A stretch of 64,000 bases of DNA from Pseudomonas extremorientalis (GCF_001870465.1 NZ_MDGK01000009.1:1-64000), one strand, 5' to 3'; positions 18,137-27,438 are shown, counted from the first letter of the stretch. Translations and numbers: made by a program. Notes: a model not told the origin generated them from the letters alone.

Positions 18137-18529
18137 TTAGCCGCCCAGTTGTTGCGCGATGGTCGCTTTGTCGATCACCGACCAGACGTGGGCGAACGTG
18201 CCGTCGACCACCTCATAGAACACATTTTCGTCGAACGTCACCTGGCGTCCATTGATCGGCAACCCGAAGAACTCGCCCCTGGGCGTGACCTTGAAGTTCA
18301 GGCGACTGGCCACGGTCGGCGGGTCGGCCACCAGCAGCTGGATGCGGAACACCAGGTCCGGTATCTCGCGAAAATCCCGCTCCAGCATGGCGCGGTAGCC
18401 GGCGAGGCCGACGACTTCGCCGTTGTAGGTCACGTCCGGGTGCACGAAGTCACCCAAGTGCTCCCAATCCTGACGGTTCAGACAGTCGATATAGCCTTGG
18501 TAAAAGGCAGCGAGTTCGTCGCGAGTCAT
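18137..18529 (-). CDS. SnoaL-like ester cyclase family protein
   Basis: 130 aa, single NTF2-like cone domain: an N-terminal helix with FYQGYIDCLNRQDWEHLGDF, then VHPDVTYNGEVVGLAGYRAM, and the C-terminal ENVFYEVVDGTFAHVWSVID. This is the SnoaL polyketide-cyclase-like fold, widespread in bacteria with mostly unknown substrates. It ends 3 bp after the lysE stop region and may share a transcript with the LysE gene at 18533. Confidence 0.78.
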   Translation of the reverse strand: MTRDELAAFYQGYIDCLNRQDWEHLGDFVHPDVTYNGEVVGLAGYRAMLERDFREIPDLVFRIQLLVADPPTVASRLNFKVTPRGEFFGLPINGRQVTFDENVFYEVVDGTFAHVWSVIDKATIAQQLGG

Positions 18530-18532
18530 CGT

Positions 18533-19153
18533 TCAGGCCCTGCGCGCCATCAACAACACCGACGCCGCCGCCGACAACAACCCGGCGCAGCAGCGATTGA
18601 AGATCCGCTTGCCCCGAGGCTCGGCAAACCAGCGCCGCATATGCAGGCCCATATAGGCGTACGCACTGATGGCGATCCACTCCAGTCCCAGGAACAGCGC
18701 GCCCAGCAGCGCGAACTGCGGCGTGATCGGCTCGCCGGGCACCACGAATTGCGGCAGGAAGGCCGTGAAGATCAGGATCGCCTTCGGATTGCCCGCCGCC
18801 ACTAAAAATTCCTGCCGTGCCAGTGCCCACAAACCGACCTTGGCCGTACCTGCCTGCGCCTCGGCCTCGGGATTCGCGCGCCACAACTGCAACGCCAGAT
18901 ACAACAGATACGCCGCTCCCAGAATCTTGATCCCGTAGAACAACAGCTCCGACGTCTGCAGCACCACCGCCAAGCCTGCAGAGGCGAGGGCTATCATGCC
19001 GGCAAAGGCCAGCAGGCGACCGATACCGGCAAGGCATGAGGTGCGATAGCCATAGCGAGTGGCATTGCTCACGGACAGCAGGTTGTTCGGGCCCGGCGCC
19101 ATGTTCAGGGCGAAGCAGGCGGGGAGGAAAAGGGCGAGGGTGGCGAGGTCCAT
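18533..19153 (-). CDS. LysE family translocator
   Basis: 206 aa with about six membrane segments. N-terminal FALNMAPGPNNLLSVSNATR is the LysE signature (PGPNNL), and VAAGNPKAILIFTAFLPQFV is the NPK...LPQF motif. ATG 19153 follows GGAG; the frame runs upstream to 19324 without homology. A decayed second copy of this gene and its 5' flank lies at 27213-27501, in the same orientation, on the other side of the accessory island. Substrate unknown (amino acids or related compounds by family). Confidence 0.88.
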   Translation of the reverse strand: MDLATLALFLPACFALNMAPGPNNLLSVSNATRYGYRTSCLAGIGRLLAFAGMIALASAGLAVVLQTSELLFYGIKILGAAYLLYLALQLWRANPEAEAQAGTAKVGLWALARQEFLVAAGNPKAILIFTAFLPQFVVPGEPITPQFALLGALFLGLEWIAISAYAYMGLHMRRWFAEPRGKRIFNRCCAGLLSAAASVLLMARRA

Positions 19154-19217
19154 GGCAGCTCCGGGTTCGCGGCGGACGGGGAGGTGTGAGGATAAGGGGG
19201 AGTGGGGTGGTTGGACA
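18777..19217. repeat. Direct repeat flanking the accessory island, left copy
   Basis: This stretch (5' part of lysE plus its upstream flank) is repeated at 27213-27501 in the same orientation. Over the first ~185 bp I count about ten substitutions (~94% identity). The right copy lacks ~147 bp corresponding to 18972-19118. The two diverge just after TTGGACA. Confidence 0.85.
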
Positions 19218-19222
19218 ATGTG

Positions 19223-19251
19223 CGCGTGGGGGCTGCGATGGCACCCACGCG
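19223..19251. terminator. Hairpin at the left island boundary
   Basis: CGCGTGGG, 13-nt loop, CCCACGCG: perfect 8-bp stem, 12 bp past the stop of the small gene at 19263. It may end that transcript; no U-tract is seen. It begins six bases after the left direct repeat ends. Confidence 0.4.
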
Positions 19252-19262
19252 TGTGAGCCGAC

Positions 19263-19562
19263 TTAGCTTTGGCTTGCAGGTACTTCGTCAGTGGTACAAA
19301 CCTCAGCCCGTAAGCGTTGCCCAATGATATCCATCAGGTCGCAGCCATCTCGCAAGGGGATAGCCAGCAACTGCGCGAAGTCAGAAAGCACGACGGAATC
19401 AGCTTCCAACTCGCTGCGAAAGGCAATGTTTTCCAACACCTGAGTGACGGTGCGAATGCGGTAATCTGCCATCGCTTGCAGTACATCGAGCGGCGCTTCT
19501 GAGTCAATGAACAGAGAGGCTGGGACCAGATCGATTCCAGTGAGAGGGATGTAACGTTCCAT
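19263..19562 (-). CDS. Small protein of unknown function
   Basis: 99 aa, acidic, soluble, without Cys-rich or membrane segments apart from one late Cys. Start ATG 19562 follows CGGAG at good spacing; the frame also allows 19589. The helix-rich centre (PLDVLQAMADYRIRTVTQVL) faintly recalls the small DUF3077/DUF6124 proteins common in Pseudomonas accessory DNA, but I would not assign it. It lies just inside the island. Confidence 0.55.
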   Translation of the reverse strand: MERYIPLTGIDLVPASLFIDSEAPLDVLQAMADYRIRTVTQVLENIAFRSELEADSVVLSDFAQLLAIPLRDGCDLMDIIGQRLRAEVCTTDEVPASQS

Positions 19563-19910
19563 TTTGAAAACTCCGATAAGTGCAGTCATTAACCGTCACT
19601 TAATCGTCGCCAAACGATAGGGTGACAGCTGTACGCAGGTTGGCGAACCGGTATCGGAAAACCCGGCAGACCCGAAGGTCTCCCGCGCACAGCCGCCATT
19701 GAGACAACTTTGCAGGTGTGCAACAGCCTCTACAAAAGAGCGCAGTGCTTTTGCATCCGATAGTCAGGTCGCCAAACCTGATCGCCATGTGGGCGACGGG
19801 GCGGACTATAAGCGGCATTGGCTTTTGGGGGCAACTGGAAGGTTGTAAGAGTATGGTGGCGCACAAAGCCGCACATAGGGTCATATTGTCCAGGACTGCT
19901 TAGTCTAGAG
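19563..19910. other. Non-coding stretch at the rulB junction
   Basis: About 350 bp with no convincing gene. TCGCCAAAC occurs twice (near 19610 and 19768); the second copy sits in a palindrome CAGGT-CGCCAA-ACCTG, and GGTTGGCGAACC near 19641 is related. The rulB reading frame becomes recognisable only at its end, so this may be the decayed edge of an element inserted into rulB. Confidence 0.4.
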
Positions 19911-21013
19911 CGGTATTTCCAGATCAAGCACAAGCTCAAGCAGCACGGCATTGTCCCGTTCTCCTCCAACTATGCGCTGTACGGCGACATGAGCGAACGC
20001 GTGATGAGCCTGATCGAGGCGATGGTGCCGGCGGTTGAGGTGTACAGCATCGACGAGGCGTCCGCCGACCTGACTGGTATTGGTGAGTTGGATGCCTTAG
20101 GCCGGCAGATTCGTGCCCAGGTGCTTCGCTGCACGGGTATCCCTGTCGGTGTTGGTATCGCTCACACAAAGACTCTGGCGAAGCTGGCAAACCACACCGC
20201 GAAGCGCCTGCAATCCCAAACCGGTGGGGTGGTCAACATCACCGATCCGGTTAAGCGTGACTGGGTGCTACGCAATACGGACGTGGCGGAAGTGTGGGGT
20301 GTCGGTCGAAAGATGAAACTCCATCTTGATGCCATGGGTATCAAGTCGGCTATGGACCTGGCTAAGGCCGATCCTTGGACGCTCCGTAAGAAGTTCAGCA
20401 TTGTGATCGAGAAGACTGCCAGGGAGTTGGGCGGCACGCCTTGCCTGGAACTGGATGAGCCGGATCCTCCAAAGCAGGAGATCTGCTGCAGCCGCATGTT
20501 CGGCATGAGGCTGACAGAGCTGCCGCCAATAAGAGAGGCGGTGGCCACCTACATGATGCGTGCCTCTGAGAAGCTCCGCGCTCAGAAATCGCTGTGTAAG
20601 AAGGTACGCGTGTGCATTCGAACTGGCATGTTCAATCCGGAGGAGGCGAAGTATGCCAATGGGGTGGTGGTGGATATGCCATATCCCACTGATGACGTGC
20701 GGCTGCTTACTCAAGCGGCGCTGGGTGCGCTTGATCGGATATTTCGACTAGGTTTAAGTACAGCAAGGTTGAGGTGATGTTGCTGAACCTCTGCCAGCCT
20801 GGAGAGTACACCGATGATTTGTTTGCTATATCACAGCCGGCGGAGGCGACTCGGGTGATGACGGTCATGGACCAGATCAATGAGCGATGGGGTAGGGGAA
20901 CGTTGCGCTCGGCTTGTGTGCCGGCAGATTCTGATTGGGGCATGCGCCGCGATATGATGAGTCAGAGTTATACGACGAAGCTCGATCAGCTTTGGTCCGT
21001 CGCCTGTAGGTAG
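19911..21013 (+). pseudogene. rulB: rulB/umuC-like error-prone DNA polymerase V subunit, truncated and frameshifted
   Basis: Homology to the Y-family polymerase RulB/UmuC begins abruptly at YFQIKHKLKQHG, so the first ~60 residues, which would carry the metal-binding Asp and FYASCE motif, are missing. The retained part has SSNYALYGDMSERVM, the active-site YSIDEASADLTG, the GVGIAHTKTLAKLANH helix-hairpin region and the little-finger domain. Near 20754 (GGTTTAAG) one base is missing; the frame shifts and resumes as KYSKVEVMLLNLCQPGEY down to a stop at 21013. There is no rulA beside it. It cannot encode an active polymerase. rulB is a documented insertion site for integron-like elements in Pseudomonas (established knowledge). 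Confidence 0.85.
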
Positions 21014-21041
21014 CGACAGCTTTCGGACAGAAGCGGACGTA
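21012..21041. repeat. Island repeat, copy E
   Basis: GCGACAGCTTTCGGACAGAA followed by GCGGACGT. A degenerate relative of the copies at 21632 and 25094, directly after the rulB remnant. Confidence 0.5.
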
Positions 21042-21091
21042 ATGGCGTTTGTGTAGTATCTGCCTCTCTTCCCACCTGTATGAGGTGCCCG

Positions 21092-21613
21092 ATGTCTAGC
21101 CGACACTCCCCATCCCCTACAAGAGCTGCCCTAGACCTGCAAAACGCACGTTCGCTTTTGGGAAAGCGGCTGAGCGTGCTGCTGCACTATCAGTACTATT
21201 TCAACGACGAGAAAGATCTGGGATACGTAGGTTCTCTAGAGTGGCGTTTTGGCGAGCGAGAAGTTTTATCCATGTATCTCTTGAGTGATGGCGATAGAGT
21301 AGGCGCGGACTTGTTGCCTTCTGATACGCCGGTTTCCTTCGAGATAGAGCCGAACGTGACCTGCTCCTGGAATAGGGAAAACCTACTTGCAGGTCTATCA
21401 GCAACCCACCTCGAGAACACAAAAATTTGCGCAGTTGAGGGAATTCTTGACTCTCTCAACGGGCAAGAGCCTTGGCTGGCCGGATTCAGAGTTACGTTCG
21501 AGACCGGAGACTCATTGATCTACCTTAACCAGGGCGACGACGCCGTCGTATTGATTAATGCGCTACCGCCAGTAAGTGTAGGCCTCGAAACCCGCTTCGT
21601 TACCTCAATTTAA
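21092..21613 (+). CDS. Hypothetical protein
   Basis: About 173 aa; ATG 21092 is preceded by GAGGTG. Predicted soluble, acidic and beta-rich (LHYQYYFNDEKDLGYVGSLE, SLIYLNQGDDAVVLINALPP). Lower GC than the core genes. No family recognised; its size and isolation in an island would suit an orphan immunity or cargo protein, but nothing shows this. Confidence 0.6.
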   Translation: MSSRHSPSPTRAALDLQNARSLLGKRLSVLLHYQYYFNDEKDLGYVGSLEWRFGEREVLSMYLLSDGDRVGADLLPSDTPVSFEIEPNVTCSWNRENLLAGLSATHLENTKICAVEGILDSLNGQEPWLAGFRVTFETGDSLIYLNQGDDAVVLINALPPVSVGLETRFVTSI

Positions 21614-21631
21614 TGACAGCTATAGGGCGAT

Positions 21632-21697
21632 TACGACAGGCAGCCTTTGGCCGTTTCCTCCCCCTCACAACCGGCAGCAGTCGGCCAAAAGCGGACG
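21632..21697. repeat. Island repeat, copy A
   Basis: TACGACAGGCAGCC, TTTGGCCG, CCCCTCACAACCGGCAGCAG, then TCGGCCAAAAGCGGACGG. Imperfect inverted repeat with GGCAGC and GGCCAAAAGCGGAC blocks shared with copies at 25094, 25161, 23285 and 21012. Confidence 0.65.
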
Positions 21698-21778
21698 GTC
21701 AGTGACACGCAAGCACGGTAACGAATTCACTTCCCCGTTTGCGGCGATTCGTCACTGTTGCAATCCCCATACTGCCGC

Positions 21779-22681
21779 TCACTGGTTTAGGAACTCGATG
21801 ACAGCAGCGGCGAACAGTTCTGACTGATCGAGCATGATGAAGTGAAAACTTCCGTCAATGCGCCGGAAGCTGATGTTTGGGGTCGAAACATAGGCGTTAC
21901 GGTACATTGCATCAACGTTGGACGCATCGATACCGTAAAGCGGGTCGTAGGCATAGACAACCTCGACCGGCGCCTTGATGCGTCCAAGCTCAGGCCGTAG
22001 GTCAGTGACCATCAGTTCGTACATGGCATCGGCTACGGTCTTTCGGTCCGAGCTCATCCCCGCTGCAGCCAAGCTTGGCCTGAACGCTTCAGTTTTGACG
22101 AGTCGGGCGATGGACGCATGCTGCATGGCTTCGGCCTGCTCAGGTGTTGCCGCTATCATCGCATCGCGCGTCGCAGCTGCATGCGGGATAGCCGCTTCAC
22201 TGGTCGCAGAGGGGGCGATCAGCAACGTATAAAAAGGCAGAGCATCGACAATCATCAGGCGTCCAACCTGGTCGGGATGACGAGCGCCAAGCATCAATGC
22301 CACCTCACCACCCAACGAATGACCGATGATGTCCGGCGCCTCGAGGCGCTGGCTGCGGATATATTCAGCAATCGCCTCGGCTGTGGGCGCTGCTACTTTC
22401 CTGTCTGGATCGGATACGGCAGGCGAACCGGCAAAGCCAGCTACCTGTACGAGATGGAGACGGTGGGTCTGTCGTAATCTGGATGCCAAATCAGCCCATA
22501 CTTCGTAGGACGAAGCCAATCCTGGAATCAATACAATGTCAGGTCCCGAGCCTTCGACCAGCACGGAGATATGCCCCTGTTTGACCGTTACTGGTGACAG
22601 GGACACAGACAGGGCAGGTGATGCTGTCACCAGCGACAAAGTGGCGCCGATCACGCCGACGAGTGAGCTCAAGGGGTTCAT
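21779..22681 (-). CDS. Secreted alpha/beta hydrolase
   Basis: 300 aa. Signal peptide (SLVGVIGATLSLVTASPALS) followed by an alpha/beta hydrolase fold: oxyanion region IVLIPGLASSYEVWADLA, nucleophile Ser in DIIGHSLGGEVALMLG, a probable Asp in VYAYDPLYG and the catalytic His in GSFHFIMLD. Start 22681 is chosen because AAGGA lies 6 nt upstream; an ATG two codons earlier overlaps that site. Located in the island. Substrate unknown; could be an esterase or lactonase. Confidence 0.85.
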   Translation of the reverse strand: MNPLSSLVGVIGATLSLVTASPALSVSLSPVTVKQGHISVLVEGSGPDIVLIPGLASSYEVWADLASRLRQTHRLHLVQVAGFAGSPAVSDPDRKVAAPTAEAIAEYIRSQRLEAPDIIGHSLGGEVALMLGARHPDQVGRLMIVDALPFYTLLIAPSATSEAAIPHAAATRDAMIAATPEQAEAMQHASIARLVKTEAFRPSLAAAGMSSDRKTVADAMYELMVTDLRPELGRIKAPVEVVYAYDPLYGIDASNVDAMYRNAYVSTPNISFRRIDGSFHFIMLDQSELFAAAVIEFLNQ

Positions 22682-22918
22682 AGCCATTCCTTTGACCGAA
22701 AAAAATGTTTGCACTACATAACATAACGGCACACGGAGGCGCGGGAAAACTATGCCCGCCTGCAATCCTTAGCGTCAGCTCCGGGTCGCTCGTTGCCATT
22801 CATGACTGCTCTCGCCCTCAAGCGAAGACCTGCAAGCCAATGACTGATCGACAACATTCGCATACCTCCTCTCGCAGGTATCATGAGTCACACGCACGGG
22901 ATGGAGTAAAGAAAGCGC

Positions 22919-23269
22919 ATGAGCTACGACATCATCATCTTAAAGCCGATGGGGCCTGGCACTGATGATTTGGCAAACGTCGATGAAGTGCTTGAAATCG
23001 GGGATGAAGCATCGGTCCTCAGATCTCTGGCGCAGGTGTTTCCTGGGTGTATTCAAGGGATATTCGCAAAGGATGAGTCATTCACGGTTGAAGGAAGCCA
23101 TTCAGGAAAACCGGTGACGTCCATCCATTTATCACTCAGATTCGGCACAGATTGGTCCGACTCATCCTTCAATGTTTTTCTGGCGCTTCTGTCAGAGCTT
23201 TGCGACTCCCTTCAGACTCACGCATTTTCGGTATCTGACAACACCCTGGTTACCGCGCCCAGCGACTAG
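22919..23269 (+). CDS. Hypothetical protein
   Basis: 116 aa, acidic and soluble, preceded by GGAG. Opening MSYDIIILKPMGPGTDDL is of a type seen in small orphan proteins of Pseudomonas that may be immunity-like, but I do not recognise a defined family. The body has an alternating hydrophobic strand pattern (VTSIHLSLRFGTDW, FNVFLALLSELCDSL). Confidence 0.6.
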   Translation: MSYDIIILKPMGPGTDDLANVDEVLEIGDEASVLRSLAQVFPGCIQGIFAKDESFTVEGSHSGKPVTSIHLSLRFGTDWSDSSFNVFLALLSELCDSLQTHAFSVSDNTLVTAPSD

Positions 23270-23284
23270 GCGTTGATACACACG

Positions 23285-23324
23285 AATGTCCGCTTTGGCT
23301 GCTTTCGGCCAATAGCCGACATTC
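23285..23324. repeat. Island repeat, copy D
   Basis: AATGTCCGCTTTGGCTGC, TTTCGGCC, AATAGCCGACATTC: a short imperfect palindrome with the GTCCGCTTT...GGCC blocks of the island repeat family. It sits in the otherwise empty gap before the luxR stop. Confidence 0.6.
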
Positions 23325-23389
23325 AGATCAGCCGATTAAGGAAATTACTCGGAGGTCCAAACCGTCCACTACTCGATCTCGCCGCGTTG

Positions 23390-24109
23390 TTAACCATCGA
23401 TTTCGCCGTTACGGATGGCCATCCTGATGGCTTGTGCCGTCGTCGTCACGCCTAGACGTCGGCGCGCTGAGCGCAGGTGATTTTCAACCGTACGCTCCGA
23501 CAAACCGAGAGTTGCTGCAATATCCGCTTGCCGTCTTCCTGCAGCCGTCCATTCCAGGACTTTGCGCTCTCGCGGGGAAAGGCTTCTTAACGCTTCGTCC
23601 AGTGGAGCCTCAAGCAACCGCCGAGCTGCGAAAAAAGCGGCCGTCGCAACTAGGCTGAGTCCCAAGCGAACCCGCGCGCTTCCATCCACCGGCTCCCCCC
23701 CCAAGCTCATCGCGCCCTCAAGCCCTTGCGGGCCGAAAACTGGCACCTGTAACCCCTGAATCCCTGGTTCACCTGGAGAACGAATCACCCGGTAACGCTC
23801 TTCTCCCTTGACTTGCTCTTTCTGCCAGAAGAAGGATTGCCGAGCATTAAGAAGGTGGCGAGTTACCGGACAATGTCGAACATAAGTCTCGGCATCCACC
23901 GCTTGACCGTTATCGAACCAATTGCCTTCGACCCAGTAGATATGCTCAACCACTTCTTCACTTGCCGTCGATGCAGAAAACAGCACGAATCGATCATAGC
24001 CGTAGGGTGTGGCGAAACCCCTGACGGCTTTCTTGATTGATTCGAGCGTTCGCGCCGACTCTATCTCCAGAGCAGCTCGCATCGCCGTTTCGGCCGGCCA
24101 TTCGCTCAC
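23390..24109 (-). CDS. LuxR family transcriptional regulator (LuxR solo)
   Basis: 239 aa. N-terminal autoinducer-binding-type domain (~20-165) and C-terminal LuxR HTH ([40 protein letters not shown]). In the ligand domain the usual conserved Asp-Pro reads Cys-Pro ([18 protein letters not shown]), so the classical acyl-homoserine lactone contact is altered. No luxI gene is in the window, making it a solo. Its start overlaps the hchA stop by 4 nt, so it is co-translated with the deglycase and may respond to a reactive carbonyl or host compound instead of AHL (inference). Confidence 0.87.
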   Translation of the reverse strand: MSEWPAETAMRAALEIESARTLESIKKAVRGFATPYGYDRFVLFSASTASEEVVEHIYWVEGNWFDNGQAVDAETYVRHCPVTRHLLNARQSFFWQKEQVKGEERYRVIRSPGEPGIQGLQVPVFGPQGLEGAMSLGGEPVDGSARVRLGLSLVATAAFFAARRLLEAPLDEALRSLSPRERKVLEWTAAGRRQADIAATLGLSERTVENHLRSARRRLGVTTTAQAIRMAIRNGEIDG

Positions 24110-24984
24110 TCCGATGCGACCTCTTTCAACAATGCTTGAGCTGCCAACTTGCCCAGATTATTGCCTGCCAATGGGCTGTCGCCGGTCAGCAGCTTGCGGT
24201 CTTGGAGCGTTGCACCTGAAATATCCTGATTGACGATCTCAACTCCCAGGGCTTTCAATTGCTCACCAAATTTCCAGGTCAGATGCCCAGGCATATAACC
24301 GATGTCGGGCGTCTTTGCGTCGAGACTGTCTGGAAATGCGCAGATCTTGTAGCCGTTGAAAATGTAGGTGTTCCTCGACTCGCCAATGCCCGCCGCGAGC
24401 ATTGCTGCTGGGCCGTGACATAGGGAAATCACAAATTTGTCGTTGGTGATTGCCCAATGCAATGCCGCTTTCACGTCGGCACTCTCCGGCAATCCAATCA
24501 GCGCGCCGTGCCCGCCAGGTATAAAAACGCCGATGTAATCCGAATCCTCTCCCAGAGCCTTTTCGACCACATCGGAAAGCTTCAAGGGTGTTTTGAACTG
24601 TTCGCGGTATTTGGCGTAGAAATTCTTTACCTCGGTATCTTCGGAAGGCATGGCCCAGAACTCGAACTTCACCGGATTGCCTGACAGAGTCGCAACGTCG
24701 AACGCGAAACCGGCTTTGTGGAGGTGGTACATGGGTAGCAACGTCTCGACCGGGTGATTACCGGTGGAAAACATGGTGCCGTTATCGGTCAGTAAATAGC
24801 GCTCGTCGGCGCCGATCAGCAAAATCTTCCAGCGGCCCCCTTGGTAAGGATTAGGGTAATCCGCGTCACTCAAATCAGATTTTGGCGAGGTAAATTGGCT
24901 TAGCGAGTATGGAGAGGGGAAAAAGGCATTGTCCTCCGCCCGATCCGGAGTAGGGCGCTTGTCGTCACTCTGCAAGGTAGTCAT
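24106..24984 (-). CDS. hchA: Protein/nucleic acid deglycase HchA (Hsp31, DJ-1/PfpI family)
   Basis: 292 aa, the length of E. coli Hsp31 (283 aa). Catalytic Cys189 in [12 protein letters not shown] with adjacent His190, supporting Glu80 in GNHPVE, and the family blocks [13 protein letters not shown] and [10 protein letters not shown]. Hsp31 acts as holdase chaperone and glyoxalase III/deglycase against methylglyoxal damage. First gene of a two-gene operon with the LuxR solo. The 272-bp region upstream carries two copies of the island repeat. Confidence 0.9.
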   Translation of the reverse strand: MTTLQSDDKRPTPDRAEDNAFFPSPYSLSQFTSPKSDLSDADYPNPYQGGRWKILLIGADERYLLTDNGTMFSTGNHPVETLLPMYHLHKAGFAFDVATLSGNPVKFEFWAMPSEDTEVKNFYAKYREQFKTPLKLSDVVEKALGEDSDYIGVFIPGGHGALIGLPESADVKAALHWAITNDKFVISLCHGPAAMLAAGIGESRNTYIFNGYKICAFPDSLDAKTPDIGYMPGHLTWKFGEQLKALGVEIVNQDISGATLQDRKLLTGDSPLAGNNLGKLAAQALLKEVASE

Positions 24985-25093
24985 GGTTTTCTCCTACGAA
25001 TGGGCCGATTGCCGAAATCAATGCTAATAGCGTGACGCAGGCCCAGCAATGAGGGTTTTCCCTCAAAGAAATTTTCCACACCCAATACCGATC

Positions 25094-25152
25094 AGTTGCT
25101 TTTGGCCGCTTGCTGCCCCTCACGACAGGCAGCAATCGGCCATAAGCGGACG
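25094..25152. repeat. Island repeat, copy B
   Basis: AGTTGCTTTTGGCCGC, TTGCTGCC, CCTCACGACAGGCAGCAATC, GGCCATAAGCGGACGT. The two halves are inverted (TTTTGGCCGCTTGCTGCC against GGCAGCAATCGGCCATAA) around CCTCACGACA. Clearest copy of the family. Confidence 0.7.
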
Positions 25153-25160
25153 TATGCAAG

Positions 25161-25198
25161 CAACCGCTACCGGCCCTTTACGACAGGCAGCAATTTGC
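25161..25198. repeat. Island repeat, copy C
   Basis: CAACCGCTACCGGCCC, TTTACGACAGGCAGCAATTT: a partial copy next to copy B, sharing ACGACAGGCAGCAAT. Confidence 0.55.
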
Positions 25199-25256
25199 TG
25201 GTTAGTGGGGCTTATCCGAGACGAGTATGAGCGGAACAGAAAGGACCGTTCATTAC

Positions 25257-26894
25257 TCAAACTTTAAATCGACTAATCAACACGCCAAAGGATGTGGCCA
25301 AGCGCGACAATTCGTAGCTTGAAGCATTGGTTTGATGTGCTCCGGCCGCTGTTTGTGTTGAAAGGTCCTGAATGTTTATCAGATTACGATCAACCTCACG
25401 TGCAACCTGAGCCTGTTCTTCAGCGGCACTTGCGATCACGAGGTTCCTTTCACTGATGGTTGAAACACCCTCGGTGATTCGTTCAAGAGCCTGGCCAGCC
25501 TCCACGGACTGCGCCCGCGTATCGGCTGCCAGCTCTTTACTTTTATTCATCGCGAAGACGGCTTCATCAGCTCCAGAGCGCACCTGTTGCATCATCGATT
25601 CAATGTCCGCCGTCGATGCTTGGGTCCTATGGGCAAGAGCGCGCACCTCATCCGCTACAACAGCGAACCCACGCCCTTGCTCACCCGCCCTGGCCGCTTC
25701 GATGGCTGCGTTCAAGGCCAAGAGGTTAGTCTGCTCGGCAATGGCTCTGATCACATCAAGAACTTTAGTGATCTCGTTGATGCGGGTGGCAAGCACCTCA
25801 ACTTTGGCAGTTGAATTTGAAATCTCATCCGCCATCAATCCAACTGAATTAACAGCTCTGCGTACCTGATCACGACCTTCTACAGCATTGCGGCTGGCTT
25901 GCTCTGAGGCTTCAGAGGCACCCGCCGCATTTCTGGCGACTTCATCCACGGCTGCAGTCATTTCGTTCACCGCCGTCGCAGCTTGCTGAATCTCATCATT
26001 CTGCCGCGTCAGGCCGCGTGAGCTTTCTTCAGTAACCGCGTTTAGCTCTTCAGATGCAGAGGCCAATTGGTCAGCAGCGCTGCCAATTTCGCTTACCGTA
26101 GTTCGTAGGTTATTCTGCATTTTATCGAGTGCGCTCAGCAGTACACCGACTTCATCTCGTCCACTGATTACAATGTGTTTAGAAAGGTCACCATCAGCCA
26201 CTTCCTCAGCGCTTCGCAACGCGATGGATAGAGGAAGAGTGATTGAACGTGTGATAATCAGTCCCAAAGCGATGGCTGCTAGGAAGGCAATTATTACACC
26301 TATACCCAATATCCAGTAAGCACTCTTTGTCTCGGCCTTTGCTGCATCTGCTACCTCACCGCTTTGGCGATAGTTGGAAGCAACAATAACTTGAAGATTA
26401 TCACTTACTCCCTTGAATGCCGGCGAGACTTTCTCCTGGAAAATCTTGGTAGCGCCATCAATATCACCTGCCTTAGCTAATTCGATCACTGTGCGTGCAT
26501 CCTGCAAATAGGCTGGCCAGTTTTTTTCGAACTGATCACCTGCCGCACGCTCGTCATCAGCGAGAGGAGTCTGTCGGTACTCCTTGAAAAGTCGGTCAGC
26601 CTCTTTCTCGTTTTCAGACATGGATTGAACAGCAGTGTCAAATTTAAGATCTTCTTTTGCGTACTTGTAGAGTAGAGCAGCGTGTAAAGATCTGGAGTAC
26701 GAAAAAACACTTGCGCGGGCATTAGCTGTATTATAAACAGAAATTAAATTATTGCTTACAATGCCTTCTATTGCTTCTTTTTGCTTAGTGATACCTGAAT
26801 AGCCTAAGAATCCCACTCCTAAGGTGATCATTGCGCACACTAAAAAAGCAGAAATCAGTCGCGAGGAAAGCTTGGTTCTACGTAATGTGTCCAT
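25257..26894 (-). CDS. Methyl-accepting chemotaxis protein with four-helix-bundle sensor
   Basis: 545 aa. TM1 at ~14-35 ([20 protein letters not shown]), a ~150-residue periplasmic helical domain of the 4HB_MCP type, TM2 ([20 protein letters not shown]), a HAMP domain and the signalling domain with [20 protein letters not shown] and [21 protein letters not shown] 26894 is preferred over 26927 because GAGAG precedes it. Lower GC than the other MCPs in the window, in line with transfer with the island. The signal it senses is unknown. Confidence 0.92.
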   Translation of the reverse strand: MDTLRRTKLSSRLISAFLVCAMITLGVGFLGYSGITKQKEAIEGIVSNNLISVYNTANARASVFSYSRSLHAALLYKYAKEDLKFDTAVQSMSENEKEADRLFKEYRQTPLADDERAAGDQFEKNWPAYLQDARTVIELAKAGDIDGATKIFQEKVSPAFKGVSDNLQVIVASNYRQSGEVADAAKAETKSAYWILGIGVIIAFLAAIALGLIITRSITLPLSIALRSAEEVADGDLSKHIVISGRDEVGVLLSALDKMQNNLRTTVSEIGSAADQLASASEELNAVTEESSRGLTRQNDEIQQAATAVNEMTAAVDEVARNAAGASEASEQASRNAVEGRDQVRRAVNSVGLMADEISNSTAKVEVLATRINEITKVLDVIRAIAEQTNLLALNAAIEAARAGEQGRGFAVVADEVRALAHRTQASTADIESMMQQVRSGADEAVFAMNKSKELAADTRAQSVEAGQALERITEGVSTISERNLVIASAAEEQAQVAREVDRNLINIQDLSTQTAAGAHQTNASSYELSRLATSFGVLISRFKV

Positions 26895-27212
26895 AAGACT
26901 CTCGAAAATTATTAATTGGTTATCCAATCAGGCTTGGTGCGAGTACTGTGTCGGAAGAAAAACCCATAACTATAATTTTTATTTTATTGTCCTGATAAAT
27001 GACCTTTTTTAAGGCGGAGGCTGGTTTTTTGATAGTAATCAACAGCTGAACGAGACAACACAATAGAATTTCTATCGAGTCGATAGCGCATGCATAAATG
27101 ATAGGGTTTAAATAATTTAACCCGGGTTTTAAGCGAATGTAAGCCAGGCGATTGCCTACTTCAACGGCCGTAAAGGGCCGAAAGTAGTCTGTCATACAAG
27201 TTTATATTGAGC
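26895..27212. other. AT-rich intergenic region at the right island edge
   Basis: About 320 bp clearly lower in GC than the flanks, upstream of the MCP gene, so it probably holds the MCP promoter. A CGGCCGTAAAGGGCCG mini-hairpin lies near 27165-27180. No gene is apparent. The LysE-derived direct repeat begins at its end. Confidence 0.5.
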
Positions 27213-27438
27213 ATCGCCTGGCTTGCCCGCCGCCACTAAAAATCCCTGCCGTGCCAATGCCCACAAACCGACCTTGGCCGTACTCGCCTGCGCCTCAGCC
27301 TCGGGATTCGCGCGCCACAACTGCAACGCCAGGTAAAACAGTTACGCCGCTCCCAGAATCTTGATCCCGTAGAACAACAACTCCGACGTCTGCAACACCA
27401 CCGCCGGGGAGAAAGAGGGCGAGGGTGGCGAGGTCCAT
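27213..27438 (-). pseudogene. Decayed copy of the LysE translocator gene
   Basis: Same strand and ~94% identical to 18777-18971, then joined after a ~147-bp deletion to the equivalent of 19119-19153. A TAC/TAT-type codon of the intact gene has become TAA (ttacgcc on the plus strand near 27348), the middle of the gene is missing, and the 3' half (beyond 18777 in the intact copy) is absent. It cannot make an exporter. Confidence 0.85.
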
